From positions 155,198 through 219,197 of the forward strand of contig JBAOHI010000062.1 in the NCBI GenBank assembly GCA_037045535.1: a stretch of DNA of 64,000 nucleotides, in the 5' to 3' direction. The translations under genes and the position numbers were made by a program. The number at the start of each line of letters is the position of its first letter. Position 1 is the stretch's first letter. Below, in pieces: positions 62,622 to 64,000 of this stretch. The notes beneath the pieces were generated by a model. That model was not told where the DNA came from and did not search any database. It worked only from the letters and a program-made list of their open reading frames with translations. This DNA comes from Competibacter_A sp037045535. GTDB taxonomy: Bacteria > Pseudomonadota > Gammaproteobacteria > Competibacterales > Competibacteraceae.

Positions 62622-64000
62622 TAATAAAGTACGAGATTTTGTAAATACTTACATCAAACCTGATGCAGGAACGAAAAAAACCGATGAACTCAAACAGCTC
62701 TCGCAAAAAAGTAATGAGGATATTTCTATCAGAAATATGGCTAATGCTATTTTGACTATTCAGGGATTTTTCCAGAACGGTAATTCTTTAGATCAGTTTT
62801 TCCCATTTTTACGTTCAAATGTATTGATGATATACGTAGCTGCCGAAGAGCTGGAAGACGCTTTTCACCTCTTTACAGTTATGAATAATCGGGGGATCAA
62901 GCTGCGTAATAGTGATATTCTCAAAGCTGAAAACCTCGCTAAGATTTCTGATGCCACTGCTAGAACCAAATACGCTAAATCATGGGAGAGCATTGAGGAG
63001 TGCTTTGCTGAGGATTTTGATGGTTTTCTTTCGCATCTTAGAACTATACTGGTTAAACAGAAAGCTGGTTATAATCTTCTTAAGGAATATGAAGAAAATA
63101 TCTATGCCCCAAAGGAATTTAACCGCAATAATGGAGTCTATCTTTCTAAGCCGCCCTTGTTAACTAAGGGCGAGGCTACTTTTGATTTTATTGGTCGTTA
63201 TTACAAACACTATCTTAGTCTTTTTGAGGATGAGAATTATGGGTTGACAAACAGTTTTGAGTTTTGTAACCAGATTGCATTAATGCGATTAGGTTTTGAG
63301 GCTGATTCCTGGATAGCGCCTCTTCTACGATATTATGAAAAATACAAAACAAATGGGTTGCTGAAGTTCCTGTATCTTTTAGATGCGAAGATTTCTTCTG
63401 ATTGGATAGTTGGGCTATCACCAACGAAGCGTATTGAAAATACAAATGCCATCATAAAGGAGATCGAAACGACAACTGATCAAGATACTCTGTTTTCTTC
63501 TAGTGTATTCAATGTGGGAGTTGAGGATCTTTTGCGAGTCCTTTCGGGTGGAGTTTATGGTCGTCGCTATTGTCGATATATACTTTTAAAAATTGACCTT
63601 GCATATCATGGGCATACGACTAAGTTTTCTCCACCTGCGACCATTAGTATTGAGCATATTCTTCCTCGGACGCCGGATGTGAGTAGCAAATGGGTCTCTG
63701 ATTTTACCGAACGAGATAGAGAAAGATGGACTGATCGACTTGGCAATCTTATTCTTTTGTCCCGAAGGAAAAATGCCTCACAAAGCAATTTCGATTATCT
63801 GAAAAAGAAAGAAAAATACTTCAACATGAATGTAGAACTGTTCAGTAACTCGGTCAGAATTTTTAACAAATTCAATACTTGGAAATTAAACGATCTGAAG
63901 AAAAACCATAAAGAGACTCTCCTTAAATTACTTTCGGCATACAATATTGCTATGTCAGAGGGCGATTTAAAAAGTTGTATGGAATAGCATAGAAAATTTT

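Larger units (their letters stand above)
61108..63987 (+). pseudogene. DUF262/DUF1524 (GmrSD-like) restriction protein gene interrupted by an IS630 element
   Basis: The gene is cut at 61522 and resumes at 62624. Removing the insertion and one copy of the TA target gives a single open frame of 593 codons. The N-terminal part is a DUF262 (ParB-like) domain: WYRIPEYQRPYVWGADQVTE, QYFLGSMVL and DILDGQQRLTTLFLI, the diagnostic DGQQR motif. The C-terminal part carries the DUF1524 HNH-like motif SIEHILPRTP with RLGNLILLSRRKNASQSN. This is the GmrS/GmrD-type architecture of type IV systems that attack modified phage DNA. The gene is far more AT-rich than its neighbours, pointing to recent transfer. 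An AGAGGTAATAAAA leader precedes the ATG. Confidence 0.87.

Overview
This window looks like a chromosomal segment of a gammaproteobacterium with moderately high GC. Supporting signs are the rplU-rpmA-obgE-proB block next to divergent ispB, gammaproteobacterial small proteins (YcgL, SdhE, DUF3301), the MaeB-type malic enzyme, the O2-independent ubiquinone genes ubiU-ubiV and tRNA-Pro(CGG). The SDH genes, with a DUF1674 (SDHAF4-like) assembly factor, resemble the alphaproteobacterial/mitochondrial type. A polyphosphate- or glycogen-accumulating Competibacter-like lineage would fit, but that is a guess; no rRNA is present.

Layout. 1-2.1 kb: tail of a DUF697 protein, a DUF3301 protein and a periplasmic amino-acid-type binding protein. 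2.3-3.1 kb: a decayed IS5-family transposase. 3.2-7.2 kb (minus): SDHAF4-like gene, sdhCDAB and sdhE. 7.4-9.9 kb: ygfZ, rnt, moaE, moaD. 9.9-21.9 kb: a YbhGFSR-type ABC export operon on the minus strand, split in two by a roughly 6.9 kb accessory block. That block holds a Trypco1 protein, a giant trypsin-STAND-WD40 conflict protein, a damaged DUF433/DUF5615 toxin-antitoxin pair, DUF2887 remnants and a DUF1269 membrane protein. 22.5-28.1 kb: a FecR-TPR-beta-barrel outer-membrane protein, a PatA/PatG-like subtilase and a 65-residue Cys-rich peptide. I regard this locus as the best candidate for an undescribed (RiPP-like) system. 28.3-31.7 kb: a secreted PASTA/beta-propeller protein. 32-43.9 kb: housekeeping (aroK, aroB, CBS, NUDIX, hemE, an EAL-HDOD regulator pair, maeB, class I fumarase, SRAP, a phosphatase). 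44.1-47.4 kb: a small flagellar-rod-like orphan, an intact IS5 copy that truncates a small gene, a P-loop kinase-like protein and a VOC protein. 47.7-60.9 kb: tRNA-Pro, ispB, rplU, rpmA, obgE, proB, a CorA-like transporter, an aminotransferase, ycgL, carbonic anhydrase, purH, purD, ubiU, ubiV. 61.1-64 kb: an AT-rich DUF262/DUF1524 (GmrSD-like) defence gene cut by an IS630 copy at a TA target.

How the genes work together. The core blocks cover the TCA cycle (SDH, fumarase, malic enzyme), shikimate, haem, purine, proline, molybdopterin and quinone synthesis. The accessory blocks are defence or conflict loci and a possible exported-peptide locus. At least six otherwise well-conserved genes carry what looks like a single-base (+1) frameshift, including the core genes purH and ubiV. 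Sequence error is therefore a serious alternative to real pseudogenisation throughout the window.
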